Source of the DNA: Sediminicola arcticus
GTDB lineage: Bacteria > Bacteroidota > Bacteroidia > Flavobacteriales > Flavobacteriaceae
DNA length: 64,000 nt
Reading direction: 5' to 3'
NCBI RefSeq assembly: GCF_040566695.1
Contig: NZ_JBEXAE010000004.1
Span: forward strand, 124,001 to 188,000
The notes beneath the pieces were generated by a model that was not told the origin of the DNA, made no database searches, and worked only from the letters and a program-made list of their open reading frames with translations. A program made the position numbers and the translations under genes. The stretch's first letter is position 1; each line of letters begins with the position of its first letter. This document shows, one piece after another, positions 56,201-64,000 of this stretch.

Positions 56201-57601
56201 GCTGTGTTGCTCACGGCATCTGCCGCGGCATTGGGTTTTTTACCCATGGCCATTTCTACCAATGCAGGGGCGGAGGTACAACGACCCCTTGCCACCGTAG
56301 TTATTGGCGGTTTATTTACTGCAACAATTCTTACGCTCGTGGTTCTACCTGTATTATATGCCTATTTCAACAAAGTGACAAAGGTGGATAAACAAACACC
56401 TTCAATAAAAAATATAGTTCCTGGAGCCACTATAATCATGTTATTGCTGGGCATGAATAGTAATGCCCAGTCGACCTCCAAAACCCTCCAGGAATTAATT
56501 CCAATGGCCTTGAAAAATAATGCGGGTTTAAATGCTACTCAATTAGAAATGAACCGAGCTGAAGTCCTTGTGGGTAGTGCATTCAGTTTTGATAAAACGC
56601 ATCTCTATTATGAATATGATCAGAATAATCTGGCCATTAACAATGAGCCCTTAGATGTTATAGGAATACAACAGGATTTTTTGTTTCCTACGGTATATTT
56701 TGCTGGGAAAAGACTGAATAAAAGAAGTTATGATTTAGCAGAAAGCAGCTATACTATTCGAAAAAAGACGTTAGAACGGAACCTAACAGCAGCATATTAC
56801 GAGTATCAATACGCCAAAGAAAAAGAATCGATTTACCAGCAGTTAGATAGTGTTTATAACGAATTTGCTACCAAAGCGGCACGTAGGTTTGAACTTGGTG
56901 CCACCACTTATCTTGAAAAAATAACGGCACAATCCAAACGTCGTCAAATTACTGTTCAATTAGAAAAGGCACAAAAAGATGTTGCTATAGCCTACAAGGG
57001 AATATTAATCCTAATTCAATCAGAAGAACCAATCGAAATTGTTAACGAACCCATCTTCAAAGTTCCCACAAATAATCTTTCAGTTTCCGATAGTCCAGAA
57101 TTGCGTTATTACGACAATAGAATTTTAATGGCCAACGCTACTCAAAATTTTGAAATTCAGAAACTGCTACCTGATATTTCCTTGAATTACTTTCAAGGAA
57201 CTAATTCCCAGCTGAATACTAACTTATTTGGATATCAAGTAGGACTTAGAATTCCATTATTCTTTAGCGGACAAACAGCGCGCATAAAAGCTTCAAAGAT
57301 TGCGTCCGATATTGCCACAGAAGAATCTAAAGAATATAAGTTGCAATTAAATGCGCGACTGCAGGAGCTACAAAGTGAACGGATAAAATATGAAAAAGCA
57401 TTGGAATACTACGAAAATGAAGGCACAATGCTCTCCAATGAAATTTTAAAGACGGCTAATGGAAGTTTTAAAAATGGGGAAATAGATTTTTATCAATATA
57501 TCCTTAGCCTTGAAAATGCCTATCAGGTGCGCTTGGATTACTTGGATACTATCAACTTATACAACCAAACGGTCATCAAAATCAATTATCTCACTTTTTA
57601 A
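53243..57601 (+). CDS. CusA/CzcA heavy-metal RND pump fused to a TolC-like outer-membrane factor
   Basis: A 1452-aa fusion. Residues 1-1040 are an HME-type RND pump with 12 TM helices; the TM4 motif DFGIIIDGAVIIVE near 400-413 holds the acidic residues of metal-exporting members, and GSEFVPTLDEGDFVIQP begins the second periplasmic loop. From about residue 1065 (LLLGMNSNAQ, an internal signal-peptide-like segment) to the end is an outer-membrane-factor domain with two long coiled repeats (EKESIYQQLDSVYNEF, ELQSERIKYEKALEYYENEG). The fused form is recurrent in Bacteroidota. Export of a divalent or monovalent metal cation is expected; which metal is not clear. The adaptor gene follows within 10 bp. 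Confidence 0.93.
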   Translation: MLSNIIAFSIKNKFIVLLFTVFIIGFGLYSLSQIPIGAVPDVTNNQVQVITTSRNLSTQDMEQFITYPVELEMANLPGVKEIRSISKFGISVVTIVFEDDLGTYLPRQLIAEKIKSASEKIPAGFGTPEMGPISTGLGEIYQYILDVKPEYKDQYSVEDLRTIQDWIVKRQLSGIPGVVEVNTWGGFLKQYEVAIDSKKLNAMNITTKEIFTALQMNNSVSGGGYIEKINQAYFIRGDGLVTSLADIENIVVKNENGIPIYVKDVAEVGFGSAARFGAITGNGEGEKVLGQVMMLKDANSKSVIDAVKVRVATISESLPEGVYINPFLDRSELIGRTTFTVVENLVLGCLIVIFVVVLLLGNFRSGLVVASVIPLSLLFALSLMYVFGVDANLMSLGAIDFGIIIDGAVIIVEFIAFQITQKKDEISALANLPADQAAIERQALKDKITFTGASKMMNSAIFGQLIILIVFIPILSLSGVEGKMFKPMALTFSFALIGAMILCFTYVPVAASLFLKPSKASPKNISVRLMAFLHKRYDPIIDWALRSKRLVLGLAIFLLGFSIYLFTLMGSEFVPTLDEGDFVIQPVLKTGTSLTKTVETTTQIEKILLDNFPEVEQVVTRIGAAEVPTDPMSMEESDVIITLKPKKEWVSADTKDGLANKFKEALAVIPNMEVEFTQPIEMRFNELITGVRADIAIKIFGEDLEILSKKGNEIKSLIANVDGAADITVEKVVGLPQMNVTYDRAKIARYGLNIQDVNDMVSLSFAGKTAGSIFEGEKRFDLVMRLDKENRKDIDNLKNLYVDLPQGGKIPLRELAEVTYKKGAAKISRDDTKRRIVVGINVRERDLQSVVDDIKKLIDENISLPIGYSITYGGQFENLESARARLLIAVPIALILIFILLFFAFKSVKEALLIYSAIPLAAVGGILLLWARGMPFSISAGVGFIALFGIAVLNGIVLIEHFKELKKEKFDTMEELIKKGTQDRLRAVLLTASAAALGFLPMAISTNAGAEVQRPLATVVIGGLFTATILTLVVLPVLYAYFNKVTKVDKQTPSIKNIVPGATIIMLLLGMNSNAQSTSKTLQELIPMALKNNAGLNATQLEMNRAEVLVGSAFSFDKTHLYYEYDQNNLAINNEPLDVIGIQQDFLFPTVYFAGKRLNKRSYDLAESSYTIRKKTLERNLTAAYYEYQYAKEKESIYQQLDSVYNEFATKAARRFELGATTYLEKITAQSKRRQITVQLEKAQKDVAIAYKGILILIQSEEPIEIVNEPIFKVPTNNLSVSDSPELRYYDNRILMANATQNFEIQKLLPDISLNYFQGTNSQLNTNLFGYQVGLRIPLFFSGQTARIKASKIASDIATEESKEYKLQLNARLQELQSERIKYEKALEYYENEGTMLSNEILKTANGSFKNGEIDFYQYILSLENAYQVRLDYLDTINLYNQTVIKINYLTF

Positions 57602-57611
57602 AGAACTAACA

Positions 57612-58751
57612 ATGAGAAATTTAATATACAGCATCCTAATGTTATTGGTAATCCTTGCCACCGTAAGTTGCGGAGAGGAAAAGAAGAATTCCAAGGATAC
57701 ACAAAAGGCCAATAGAACAGATGACCTCATCAAGATTACCCAGGCGCAATTTGATCAGAACAAGATGGCGCTGGGAACAATCGAGCAAAAGGAATTTCCC
57801 ATCATTGTTGAGGCAACTGGCATGATAGATGTTCCGCCGGAAAACCGTTCCGTTGTGAGTGCAACCATGGGAGGTTACATAAAAACCTTGCCATTGCTTA
57901 TTGGAGATTTGGTCACAAAGGGTCAAGCGCTCCTAACCATTGAAAATCCAGACTTTGTTACCCTACAACAACAATACATGGAAATTAGTAGTCAATTGGA
58001 TTATCTCAAATCCGAAAATGACCGTCAAAAAACACTTTATGAAGAAAACATTTCTTCAGAAAAGAGCTTTTTAAAAGTAGCAAGCGATTACAAATCTGCT
58101 CTGGCGAAATACAATGGCCTCCGCAAACAACTGTTGATGTTAAACATCTCCCCAACCAATGTTGAAGGGGGTAATATCACCTCAGTGACAACTATATATG
58201 CGCCTATCTCAGGCAGTGTAACGAAAGTGAACCTTACTAGAGGTAGTTATGTTGCTCCCGCCACATCTATTCTTGAAATCATTGATAATAATCATATTCA
58301 TTTAGAACTTTCCGTATTTGAAAAAGATATAATGAAGATCGAAAAAGATCAAAAAATTAATTTTAAAATACCTGAAGCTACTTCTGACTCCTACGAAGCA
58401 GAAGTGCATTTGATAGGCACCTCTATTGGTGAGGAAAGAACTATAAAAGTGCATGGTCATTTAATTAAGGAGGATAAAAATAAATTCTTGACCGGTATGT
58501 TTGTGGAGGCCAGCATTATCGTTGATTCATCGGAAATAAGTTCGCTACCAGAAGAAGCAGTAGTAAATGTGGGTGATAAAAACTTTGTGTTGGTTCTTGA
58601 AAGAAAGGAAAACGGCAATTACTATTTTAAACAATCGGAGGTAAGAGTTATGGACAGATATGCCGGGTATACAGGGATTGAAAATAATACCAAGTTTAAG
58701 GCCGCTGATCAAATCTTGACCAAAGGAGCATTTAGTCTTTTAGGAGATTGA
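57612..58751 (+). CDS. Efflux RND periplasmic adaptor lipoprotein (CusB/CzcB-like)
   Basis: A 379-aa membrane-fusion protein. The start at 57612 gives the lipobox LATVSCGEE (Cys at residue 18); longer upstream frames overlap the pump gene and are not used. The family blocks are GYIKTLPLLIGDLVTKGQ (lipoyl half), a coiled hairpin (about 115-170) and IYAPISGSVTKVNLTRGSYV, followed by beta-barrel and membrane-proximal parts. It links the pump to its outer-membrane domain. The gene begins 10 bp after the pump gene and ends the operon. Confidence 0.93.
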   Translation: MRNLIYSILMLLVILATVSCGEEKKNSKDTQKANRTDDLIKITQAQFDQNKMALGTIEQKEFPIIVEATGMIDVPPENRSVVSATMGGYIKTLPLLIGDLVTKGQALLTIENPDFVTLQQQYMEISSQLDYLKSENDRQKTLYEENISSEKSFLKVASDYKSALAKYNGLRKQLLMLNISPTNVEGGNITSVTTIYAPISGSVTKVNLTRGSYVAPATSILEIIDNNHIHLELSVFEKDIMKIEKDQKINFKIPEATSDSYEAEVHLIGTSIGEERTIKVHGHLIKEDKNKFLTGMFVEASIIVDSSEISSLPEEAVVNVGDKNFVLVLERKENGNYYFKQSEVRVMDRYAGYTGIENNTKFKAADQILTKGAFSLLGD

Positions 58752-58792
58752 TTTTGATTGAGAAGGCAATCTTATCGTATTCATAAGAAATA

Positions 58793-58816
58793 AGGTGCTA
58801 GTAATTATTAGCACCT
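58793..58816. terminator. Intrinsic terminator-like hairpin
   Basis: AGGTGCTA and TAGCACCT form a perfect 8-bp stem between the adaptor gene and the convergent M20 peptidase gene. The T-tract is weak. Confidence 0.55.
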
Positions 58817-58878
58817 ATAGGCCTTTATTGACGAATTGAATCAAGAATTGTAATGAAATAATACAGCTGAATTTAAGA

Positions 58879-60174
58879 CTATTCCAGCCCAGCTTCCGCG
58901 ACCAAAATCAATAGGGCCAATTTTATAGATTCAGGTCCAGTTTCATCATTGAGCCACCATTCCCCCAAAGAGTGTGCCCCTCCTGCTTTTCCACCTCTTC
59001 CGAGAGTAACTGCTGGAATTCCAATGGAAATGGGGATGTTGGAATCTGTTGATCCTCTAGTTAAAAACGGTTCCGTCTTAAAGGCTTTGGTTGCGGCCAT
59101 TGAACGCTGAATTAAAGGCAAGTCCGGGGAAAGCTCTCCAGAAGGACGGTCGCCTATTTTTTCTATGTCCACAGTCAATTTTGGACCTTTGACCACCAAG
59201 GCATTATAATCCTCCAACGCCCTATTTGTTTGGGCAATCAATATTTCTTCTATTTCTATAAGACGCTCTGGACTAACAGACCTCATGTCAACTTCCATCC
59301 ATGACTCAAATGGAATGGAATTAATGGAGGTACCTCCTCCTATTCTCCCAATATTATAACTTGTTTTGGGTCCGTTGGCAGTATACGATCTTGCAGCCTC
59401 ATCAAAATAAGCCACTGCCTTACCAGCTGCATGGTGTGGATTGGCCAGACCAAAGGCTCCCCATGAATGTCCCCCAGGTCCTTTAAAAGTGATTTTATAC
59501 CTGTAGGATCCCAAAGCTTGGTTGTTTATCCTTCCCAATTCTCCTCCATCAATAGCTATCCAAGAATCTATTTTTGGGTCATTTTTTTTGAATAAATGCT
59601 TCACTCCCCTTAGGTCTCCTAGACCTTCTTCTCCTACTGTTCCTACTAGCAAGACATCATAAGTGGTTTTGATATCGGCCATATTCATAGCCTTCAAGAC
59701 CGTTAGGACCATTACCAAGCCACGTGTATCATCCCCCACTCCTGGCGCATAAAGAGTATCCCCTACCATCCTAACCCTAACATCCGTTCTTTCCGGGAAA
59801 ACGGTATCCAAGTGGGCATCCAAGGCAATAGTCTTACTGCTATCTTTTCCTTTTCTCAAAGCCAAAACATTACCAACTTCATCGATCCATACATTATCTG
59901 CACCCGCCTCTTTCAACATGTCGCTATAACGCTCGGCACGATTCTGCTCCATAAAAGGTGGGGCTGGAATCTCCGTCAATTCCACTAAATTTTTGTAGGT
60001 AAGGGGTTCCAGTTCATCTATAATTGCAAAAGCTTGCTGTATTCTTTTGTTCTTTACCAGTTTGTCTATTTCCTTTTGATAGGTAGGTTTAACTGCTGTA
60101 CTCAATTCCTCTTGACCTATACTTAGGTTAAAGGTTAACGAAAGAATAAAAAATGGCAATAAAAGCTTTTTCAT
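58879..60174 (-). CDS. Exported M20/M25/M40-family metallopeptidase
   Basis: A 431-aa secreted dizinc peptidase. Signal peptide to about residue 20 (LTFNLSIGQ). Metal and catalytic residues: IALDAHLDTVFPE near 116-128, GVGDDTRGLVM near 145 (bridging Asp), VGEEGLGDLRG near 185 (catalytic and metal Glu) and the C-terminal His in GGKAGGAHSLGEWW near 405. An aminopeptidase or PepT-like tripeptidase activity is likely. It is alone on its strand. Confidence 0.93.
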   Translation of the reverse strand: MKKLLLPFFILSLTFNLSIGQEELSTAVKPTYQKEIDKLVKNKRIQQAFAIIDELEPLTYKNLVELTEIPAPPFMEQNRAERYSDMLKEAGADNVWIDEVGNVLALRKGKDSSKTIALDAHLDTVFPERTDVRVRMVGDTLYAPGVGDDTRGLVMVLTVLKAMNMADIKTTYDVLLVGTVGEEGLGDLRGVKHLFKKNDPKIDSWIAIDGGELGRINNQALGSYRYKITFKGPGGHSWGAFGLANPHHAAGKAVAYFDEAARSYTANGPKTSYNIGRIGGGTSINSIPFESWMEVDMRSVSPERLIEIEEILIAQTNRALEDYNALVVKGPKLTVDIEKIGDRPSGELSPDLPLIQRSMAATKAFKTEPFLTRGSTDSNIPISIGIPAVTLGRGGKAGGAHSLGEWWLNDETGPESIKLALLILVAEAGLE

Positions 60175-60283
60175 GGAGTAAAATATTTAACGTCAAAAGA
60201 TAAGGAATTATATACAATTACAATACGCTTGGACCAAGCTTTACTCAAATCCGTAATTGAAAAAATATTCATAGTATACTGAT

Positions 60284-60694
60284 TTACTTAGAAGCTTTAT
60301 GAAGTGCATAAGTTTCTTTTTCTTGGTTGCCATCAGATTGAACCACCTTTCCATTATCCTGAAACATCTTATAAATGGACTGTTTCTCTTTCAAACTAAA
60401 CACTTTACCCTCAAACCAATCGTATACTGCAATTTTTTCATTTTCGGCAGCGGCATTTTGCATAGCCTTTTCAGATGTTAAATGCCAATAGGTCCAATAA
60501 TCCCTATATACGGAATAGCAAATGTCCTCACTGATCCATGAGGTTTTGGCTAGGTTAGTCAATCGAACCCCATTTTCCAGAATGGCCAATGTTTTAGTAA
60601 GCCGTACTACTTCCGAAAATGTATAGCGTTGAAAATCGTTAAAACCATCCCTATGAATATTATAAACCTTATCCCCTACCTCTAACTGCCTCAT
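60284..60694 (-). CDS. Conserved hypothetical protein, 136 aa
   Basis: A cytoplasmic protein starting MRQLEVGDKVYNIHRDGF, which looks like a small SH3-like or KOW-like barrel, then a Trp/Tyr-rich middle (VYRDYWTYWHLTSEKAM) and a charged tail. I cannot assign a family. It is divergent from the PhnA-like gene across about 150 bp; that protein also has a C-terminal 'GDSVVLIKDL' barrel, but no link is shown. Confidence 0.65.
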   Translation of the reverse strand: MRQLEVGDKVYNIHRDGFNDFQRYTFSEVVRLTKTLAILENGVRLTNLAKTSWISEDICYSVYRDYWTYWHLTSEKAMQNAAAENEKIAVYDWFEGKVFSLKEKQSIYKMFQDNGKVVQSDGNQEKETYALHKASK

Positions 60695-60848
60695 TGAATA
60701 TAAAAGGAGATAAAAATATCATCCCTAACTAGATTAGAAAAGATGAAACCATAGAACTTATAAACAAATGAGAAAATTATACTACTAAATATTGTTCCAA
60801 AATGATTTCCAATCCTTTGGAGTACTTTTACCTTCTAAAATAAATGAA

Positions 60849-61427
60849 ATGAGTTTAGAGAAAGATTTACATAAACGAAGTAATTCTAAATGCGAACTAT
60901 GTTCCAATACGGAAAATCTTATTGTTTATGAAGTCGCACCACAAAAAAATGGAGGATTGGAGGAGAGTTTATTGGTTTGCGCAGTCTGCAATGATCAAAT
61001 GAACAATCCCGATGCTATGGAAGCTAACCATTGGCGCTGCTTAAACGATAGTATGTGGAGTGAACATACGCCTGTACAAGTCGTTGCTTGGCGGATGTTA
61101 TCTAGATTGAGAGGTTTGGGATGGCCACAAGATTTATTAGATATGATGTATTTGGAAGAAGATGTTCTAGAATGGGCTAGGTCAACGGGAGAAGGTGCTC
61201 CCTCCGAAGACCAAATCATACATAGGGATAGCAATGGGGTTATTATAGAAGCCGGAGATAGTGTGGTCCTTATAAAAGATTTACCTGTAAAAGGTTCTAG
61301 TATGGTTGCCAAGAGGGGAACTGCAGTACGGAGGGTCTCTTTAGATCATGAAAATGCGGAATATATAGAAGGAAAAGTTGACGGGCAACAAATTGTAATC
61401 CTCACCAAATACGTGAAGAAATTATAA
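60849..61427 (+). CDS. PhnA-like zinc-ribbon protein
   Basis: A 192-aa cytoplasmic protein; the start at 60849 (MSLEKDLHKRSNSKCELC) matches the family, while the longer frame needs a TTG. The N-terminal zinc ribbon has CELC near 15-18 and CAVC near 46-49. A linker follows, then the PhnA C-terminal SH3-like domain from about 115: DSNGVIIEAGDSVVLIKDL, VKGSS and a KVDGQQIVILTKYVKKL end. Despite the name, the family has no proven role in phosphonate use. Confidence 0.9.
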   Translation: MSLEKDLHKRSNSKCELCSNTENLIVYEVAPQKNGGLEESLLVCAVCNDQMNNPDAMEANHWRCLNDSMWSEHTPVQVVAWRMLSRLRGLGWPQDLLDMMYLEEDVLEWARSTGEGAPSEDQIIHRDSNGVIIEAGDSVVLIKDLPVKGSSMVAKRGTAVRRVSLDHENAEYIEGKVDGQQIVILTKYVKKL

Positions 61428-61441
61428 AACACATCATTTAT

Positions 61442-61474
61442 AAAAAAGGGACCACTCATTGTGGTCCCTTTTTT
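61442..61474. terminator. Strong bidirectional intrinsic terminator
   Basis: AAAAAAGGGACCAC, loop TCATT, GTGGTCCCTTTTTT: a perfect 14-bp stem with A/T tracts between the convergent PhnA-like and GNAT genes. Confidence 0.93.
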
Positions 61475-61487
61475 ATTTCATGTTCCA

Positions 61488-61958
61488 CTATTCCCTGATT
61501 TCTGGTTCATAAACACATAACCACTCTATGTTTTCTTTGTCCTCACTTTCGGCTATAGTTTGGAAACTATTTTTCTCATAGAATTTTTTCAGACCTGCTT
61601 CTTCTATAGTAAGCCAAAAACCTTGTTTTACATCCTGCTTTTTTAAAAGCGAAAGCCACTTAGACCCAAGTTGTTCATTCCTTCGGTTTTCGGCCACCCA
61701 TAAAAATCCAATGTAAGCATACCCTTTATCAAATAAAGATTGCCCGTTTTTAAGTTCAAAGTCCGTCATCTCTAGTAATTTTTCTGTGAAAATTATACCT
61801 GAAGCACTAATTGATCCTTTATCCAAAATTGCATAAATAGTTGCTGTATTCTTGATTTTATCCCAAATGGGACTTATAATCTCCTTCCAATCTTCTGGAA
61901 GCATATTAAAAAATTCTGTGTATCTATGATTTATCTTTTCAAGCTTCATACTAAACAT
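61488..61958 (-). CDS. GNAT family N-acetyltransferase
   Basis: A 156-aa acetyltransferase. The acetyl-CoA-binding motif A is seen as IGFLWVAENRRNEQLGSKW near 84-102 (R-x-x-x-x-G variant), followed by LLKKQDVKQGFWLTIEEA and FYEKNSFQTI, which match motif B. Its start lies 7 bp after the stop of the PurD-like ATP-grasp gene, so the two are one transcription unit. The substrate is unknown; a product of the ATP-grasp enzyme is an obvious guess. Confidence 0.85.
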   Translation of the reverse strand: MFSMKLEKINHRYTEFFNMLPEDWKEIISPIWDKIKNTATIYAILDKGSISASGIIFTEKLLEMTDFELKNGQSLFDKGYAYIGFLWVAENRRNEQLGSKWLSLLKKQDVKQGFWLTIEEAGLKKFYEKNSFQTIAESEDKENIEWLCVYEPEIRE

Positions 61959-61965
61959 CTTTACA

Positions 61966-63285
61966 CTATAATAATCCCCAAGACCAAAGTTTATCTGAAT
62001 CTTCCAACCAGCGATCCCCTATATCGGTCCTGTAATACACATTATTAATAATGATATTACTAATCCTGTTTTGCATCATGCGTTGGGCATCCCGCATTGT
62101 AAGCGCCGTTCCGGTTACCAATAAGGCGATACCAGTATTCCCGGTAATCAACCATTCCTCGTTAATGTTTTTGAGATGCATAGGATGAATACCTTCTTTG
62201 CTGTCCTTCTTAAAGACAATGACAGAATCTTTTGAGAACAGCTCAAAGGTCTTTTTATCATCATACGGGAAAGGAGGCACTACCAAAAATGCTCCTACTT
62301 GAAACCCTTTTTTTACTTGGAACTTAAATGTATTTCCTGAAGCTATTTTATAAAACATATGGCCAATGGGTTCTGTAATCCCTGCCCTCTGTATAAATAT
62401 TTGAGGATATCCAAAGCGGGAAGTAAACTCTAACGGATAAATCCCATTTCCATTTACAATACAGTTGATGTCTATATGGCCTACAAACTTATGTTTGGCC
62501 AACGTAGCTTCGAATTTTCGTAAAGTAGCTTCAAAAATTGGAGAGTCCTTGGTCCAAAACATACTGGAGCCCATTTCTCCAGTAGAAACACCAAGCTCCT
62601 TGGGAAATAATTTTTTGTGCTCGAAGGTTATATTAATAGGTTCCAAAAAGTTGGTGCCATTGAAAAAGGCCGCTACTGAAACCTCTACCCCTTTAACTTT
62701 CCTTTGTAATTGAAAATTGCCAAAGTCATCCCCCCACGATTTTTCGTATGCTTTTAACACCCTAATCACATCCAATCCCTCGTCATCACTACCTACGAAA
62801 AGCAATTGCTTGTATTCGGATGTCTCCCCCATAGGCTTAATGACATAGGCATTAGGGTTCAATTTCACATAGTCTATAGCATCCTGAAAACTGAAGAACT
62901 CTTTAAAGGGCAATACTTTAATTTTATGCCTTTTAAGCTCATCCTGACCAAAATTACGATCCAATTCCAGCTTGTCCGTGTATTCCGTTCCGCCAATAAC
63001 TAATTTCCCAGCAGCTCTAAGTTCAGAACATACTTTTCCATAACCTGTATAATCAAAGATGATGACATCTGCCCAATCCACATGTTTTTGCCAGTCTTTG
63101 ACCTTTTGCACAAAACCGTATCCAATTTCCCTTGATGGTTTATCTTCAATGTACATCTTTACAGCATTGCCTTCTTGTGAAATGGCATAAGCTATATCCA
63201 ATGATTCTCCCCAACGGGAAACTACCAAGAACTTCCTTTTTGTTTTATCTTCCTTTGTTTGAGGTTCCGTTTTTTTTGATTTCAA
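61966..63285 (-). CDS. PurD-like (GARS-type) ATP-grasp ligase paralogue
   Basis: A 439-aa cytoplasmic ATP-grasp protein. A short charged N-terminus precedes a PurD-like first domain (KFLVVSRWGESLDIAYAISQ). The ATP-grasp core has AYVIKPMGETSEYKQLLFV near 145-163, GVEVSVAAFFNG near 199-210 and the metal-binding IYPLEFTSRFGYPQIF near 286-301. It resembles phosphoribosylamine-glycine ligase, but the sequence around the substrate site differs and purC is far away, so it is probably a paralogue joining an amino or carboxyl compound in another pathway. It is transcribed with a GNAT gene. Confidence 0.78.
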   Translation of the reverse strand: MKSKKTEPQTKEDKTKRKFLVVSRWGESLDIAYAISQEGNAVKMYIEDKPSREIGYGFVQKVKDWQKHVDWADVIIFDYTGYGKVCSELRAAGKLVIGGTEYTDKLELDRNFGQDELKRHKIKVLPFKEFFSFQDAIDYVKLNPNAYVIKPMGETSEYKQLLFVGSDDEGLDVIRVLKAYEKSWGDDFGNFQLQRKVKGVEVSVAAFFNGTNFLEPINITFEHKKLFPKELGVSTGEMGSSMFWTKDSPIFEATLRKFEATLAKHKFVGHIDINCIVNGNGIYPLEFTSRFGYPQIFIQRAGITEPIGHMFYKIASGNTFKFQVKKGFQVGAFLVVPPFPYDDKKTFELFSKDSVIVFKKDSKEGIHPMHLKNINEEWLITGNTGIALLVTGTALTMRDAQRMMQNRISNIIINNVYYRTDIGDRWLEDSDKLWSWGLL

Positions 63286-63496
63286 TACGATGATATAATT
63301 GTTTAATAATAAGTTAAGGGTATCTAGGATTAAAGCAAAATACTTTAGAATAAATTAGTAAAGATTTTTGAAATTAAATCCTTTGATTTTGGGTCATAAA
63401 TTAGCAGATAATGAAACAAATGTACCATAAAAATAGATTCAATATTACTAGGGTTTATCTTTATTATATCTGATTACAATATCGAAACAGAAACAC

Positions 63497-63504
63497 TATT
63501 TTTG
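63497..63504 (+). promoter_or_regulatory. Candidate -7 box (TATTTTTG) for the CpsB-like gene
   Basis: TATTTTTG matches TAnnTTTG and ends 18 bp before the start codon. No clear -33 TTG. Confidence 0.4.
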
Positions 63505-63522
63505 CAATGAAAATTACAGTAG

Positions 63523-64000
63523 ATGTTTGAATTTTTTAGTAAGAAAGAATTTCTCATAGATTATCTGGAAAATTTTGTGGATATGCACAACCATATTCTT
63601 CCAGGCATAGATGATGGCGCCAAAACAGTGGAAGAATCTATCGAACTTATCAAAGGATTTTCTGAATTTGGGGTGCAAAATTTCATTGCTACGCCCCATA
63701 TTATGGATAACTATTATCTTAACACCTCTGAAACCATACATGCTTCTTTGGATGAATTAAAAAAGGGTTTATTCGACAATGATCTTAAAGATATATCGTT
63801 TGATGTTGCTGCGGAACATATGATAGACGCTAATTTTGAAAACTTGTTGGACAAATCTGAAATGATGCCTCTTAAAACCAGTTATCTTTTAGTGGAAATG
63901 TCCTATTTACAGCCATCCATTAATTTCGATGAGGCCATTCAAAAAATTGCATCCAATCGTTTCTTTCCTATTTTGGCCCATCCTGAACGATATAACTTTT
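63523..64000 (+). CDS. CpsB/CapC/YwqE-type protein tyrosine phosphatase, 3'-truncated by the window end
   Basis: The first 159 codons of a PHP-type metal-dependent tyrosine phosphatase. The metal-binding start VDMHNHILPGIDDGAKTVEES near 19-38 and the segments IATPHIMDNYY near 53 and PILAHPERYNF at the window end are family hallmarks. Such enzymes dephosphorylate the tyrosine-rich tail of the Wzc-like kinase that controls capsule or exopolysaccharide export, so a polysaccharide locus may follow outside the window. The minus-strand frame across this gene is not a gene. Confidence 0.92.
   Translation, partial: MFEFFSKKEFLIDYLENFVDMHNHILPGIDDGAKTVEESIELIKGFSEFGVQNFIATPHIMDNYYLNTSETIHASLDELKKGLFDNDLKDISFDVAAEHMIDANFENLLDKSEMMPLKTSYLLVEMSYLQPSINFDEAIQKIASNRFFPILAHPERYNF

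Noticed and set aside
57510..57611. N-terminal extension of the adaptor protein overlapping the pump gene
   Set aside because: The ATG at 57612 opens into a lipoprotein signal with a good lipobox, as expected for this family.
60792..60848. Longer PhnA-like frame with a TTG start
   Set aside because: The family N-terminus begins at the ATG at 60849; the upstream residues look non-coding.
63514..63741. A 75-codon minus-strand frame
   Set aside because: It is the antisense shadow of the CpsB/YwqE-type gene, whose motifs are clear on the plus strand.
1..64000. tRNA, rRNA, riboswitch and IS-element content
   Set aside because: I saw no cloverleaf, rRNA signature, known riboswitch core or transposase; weak or degenerate ones could be missed without a covariance search.

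Overview
The window is low-GC DNA from a member of the Bacteroidota, most likely a marine Flavobacteriaceae. Support for this comes from the gliding genes gldF and gldG, a type IX secretion (T9SS) sorting domain on a giant subtilase, SusD-independent surface proteins with the usual short Flavobacteriia signal peptides, a GLPGLI protein, a GG-leader peptide precursor, the long RND-TolC fusion typical of this group, and TAnnTTTG-type -7 boxes. I cannot fix the genus. No rRNA, tRNA or CRISPR array was recognised.

Layout. 0-4 kb: an S10 carboxypeptidase and convergent katG. 4-6.4 kb: sparse DNA with an SDR oxidoreductase and a TerB-like protein. 6.6-9.9 kb: a TPR-TM class III nucleotidyl cyclase, an HD phosphohydrolase and, convergent to them, a small membrane protein that resembles the Pycsar TM effector. 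10.2-16 kb: a 1754-aa secreted subtilase-like protein with MBG domains and an unusual NGxSLV hexapeptide array, then a second TerB-like protein. 16-21 kb: a LysR regulator, a kinase/M23/class III aminotransferase-fold fusion and a divergent DUF1338 (2-oxoadipate dioxygenase-like) gene, which together suggest breakdown of hydroxylysine or a related amino alcohol through 2-aminoadipate. 21-35 kb: core genes (AI-2E-type permease, fasciclin lipoprotein, CNBD-CBS-DUF294 protein with an exonuclease, purC, phoH, SAM hydroxide adenosyltransferase, gldFG, dnaN, mnmE).

35.4-45.5 kb is an accessory island. It holds a Fic AMPylase with paired palindromes at its start, a TlpA-like thioredoxin, a previously hidden 59-aa Cys-rich double-glycine peptide precursor at 37758-37937, a GLPGLI protein, a LytS/LytTR two-component pair, two paralogous alpha/beta hydrolases each followed by a copy of the same hairpin-forming repeat, a lipoprotein beside a frameshifted zinc-metallopeptidase toxin remnant, and five copies of a roughly 90-130 bp dispersed repeat found nowhere else in the window.

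45.5-58.8 kb: an isoquinoline 1-oxidoreductase-like molybdoenzyme pair, a sulfur-handling group (rhodanese, OprD-like porin, TsdA-like dihaem cytochrome, DsrE-like protein) next to a decayed methyltransferase, then a heavy-metal efflux set (His-rich protein, CzcA/CusA-TolC fusion, adaptor). 58.8-64 kb: M20 peptidase, a conserved hypothetical, PhnA-like protein, a PurD-like ATP-grasp enzyme with a GNAT, and the start of a CpsB/YwqE-type phosphatase that continues past the window end.
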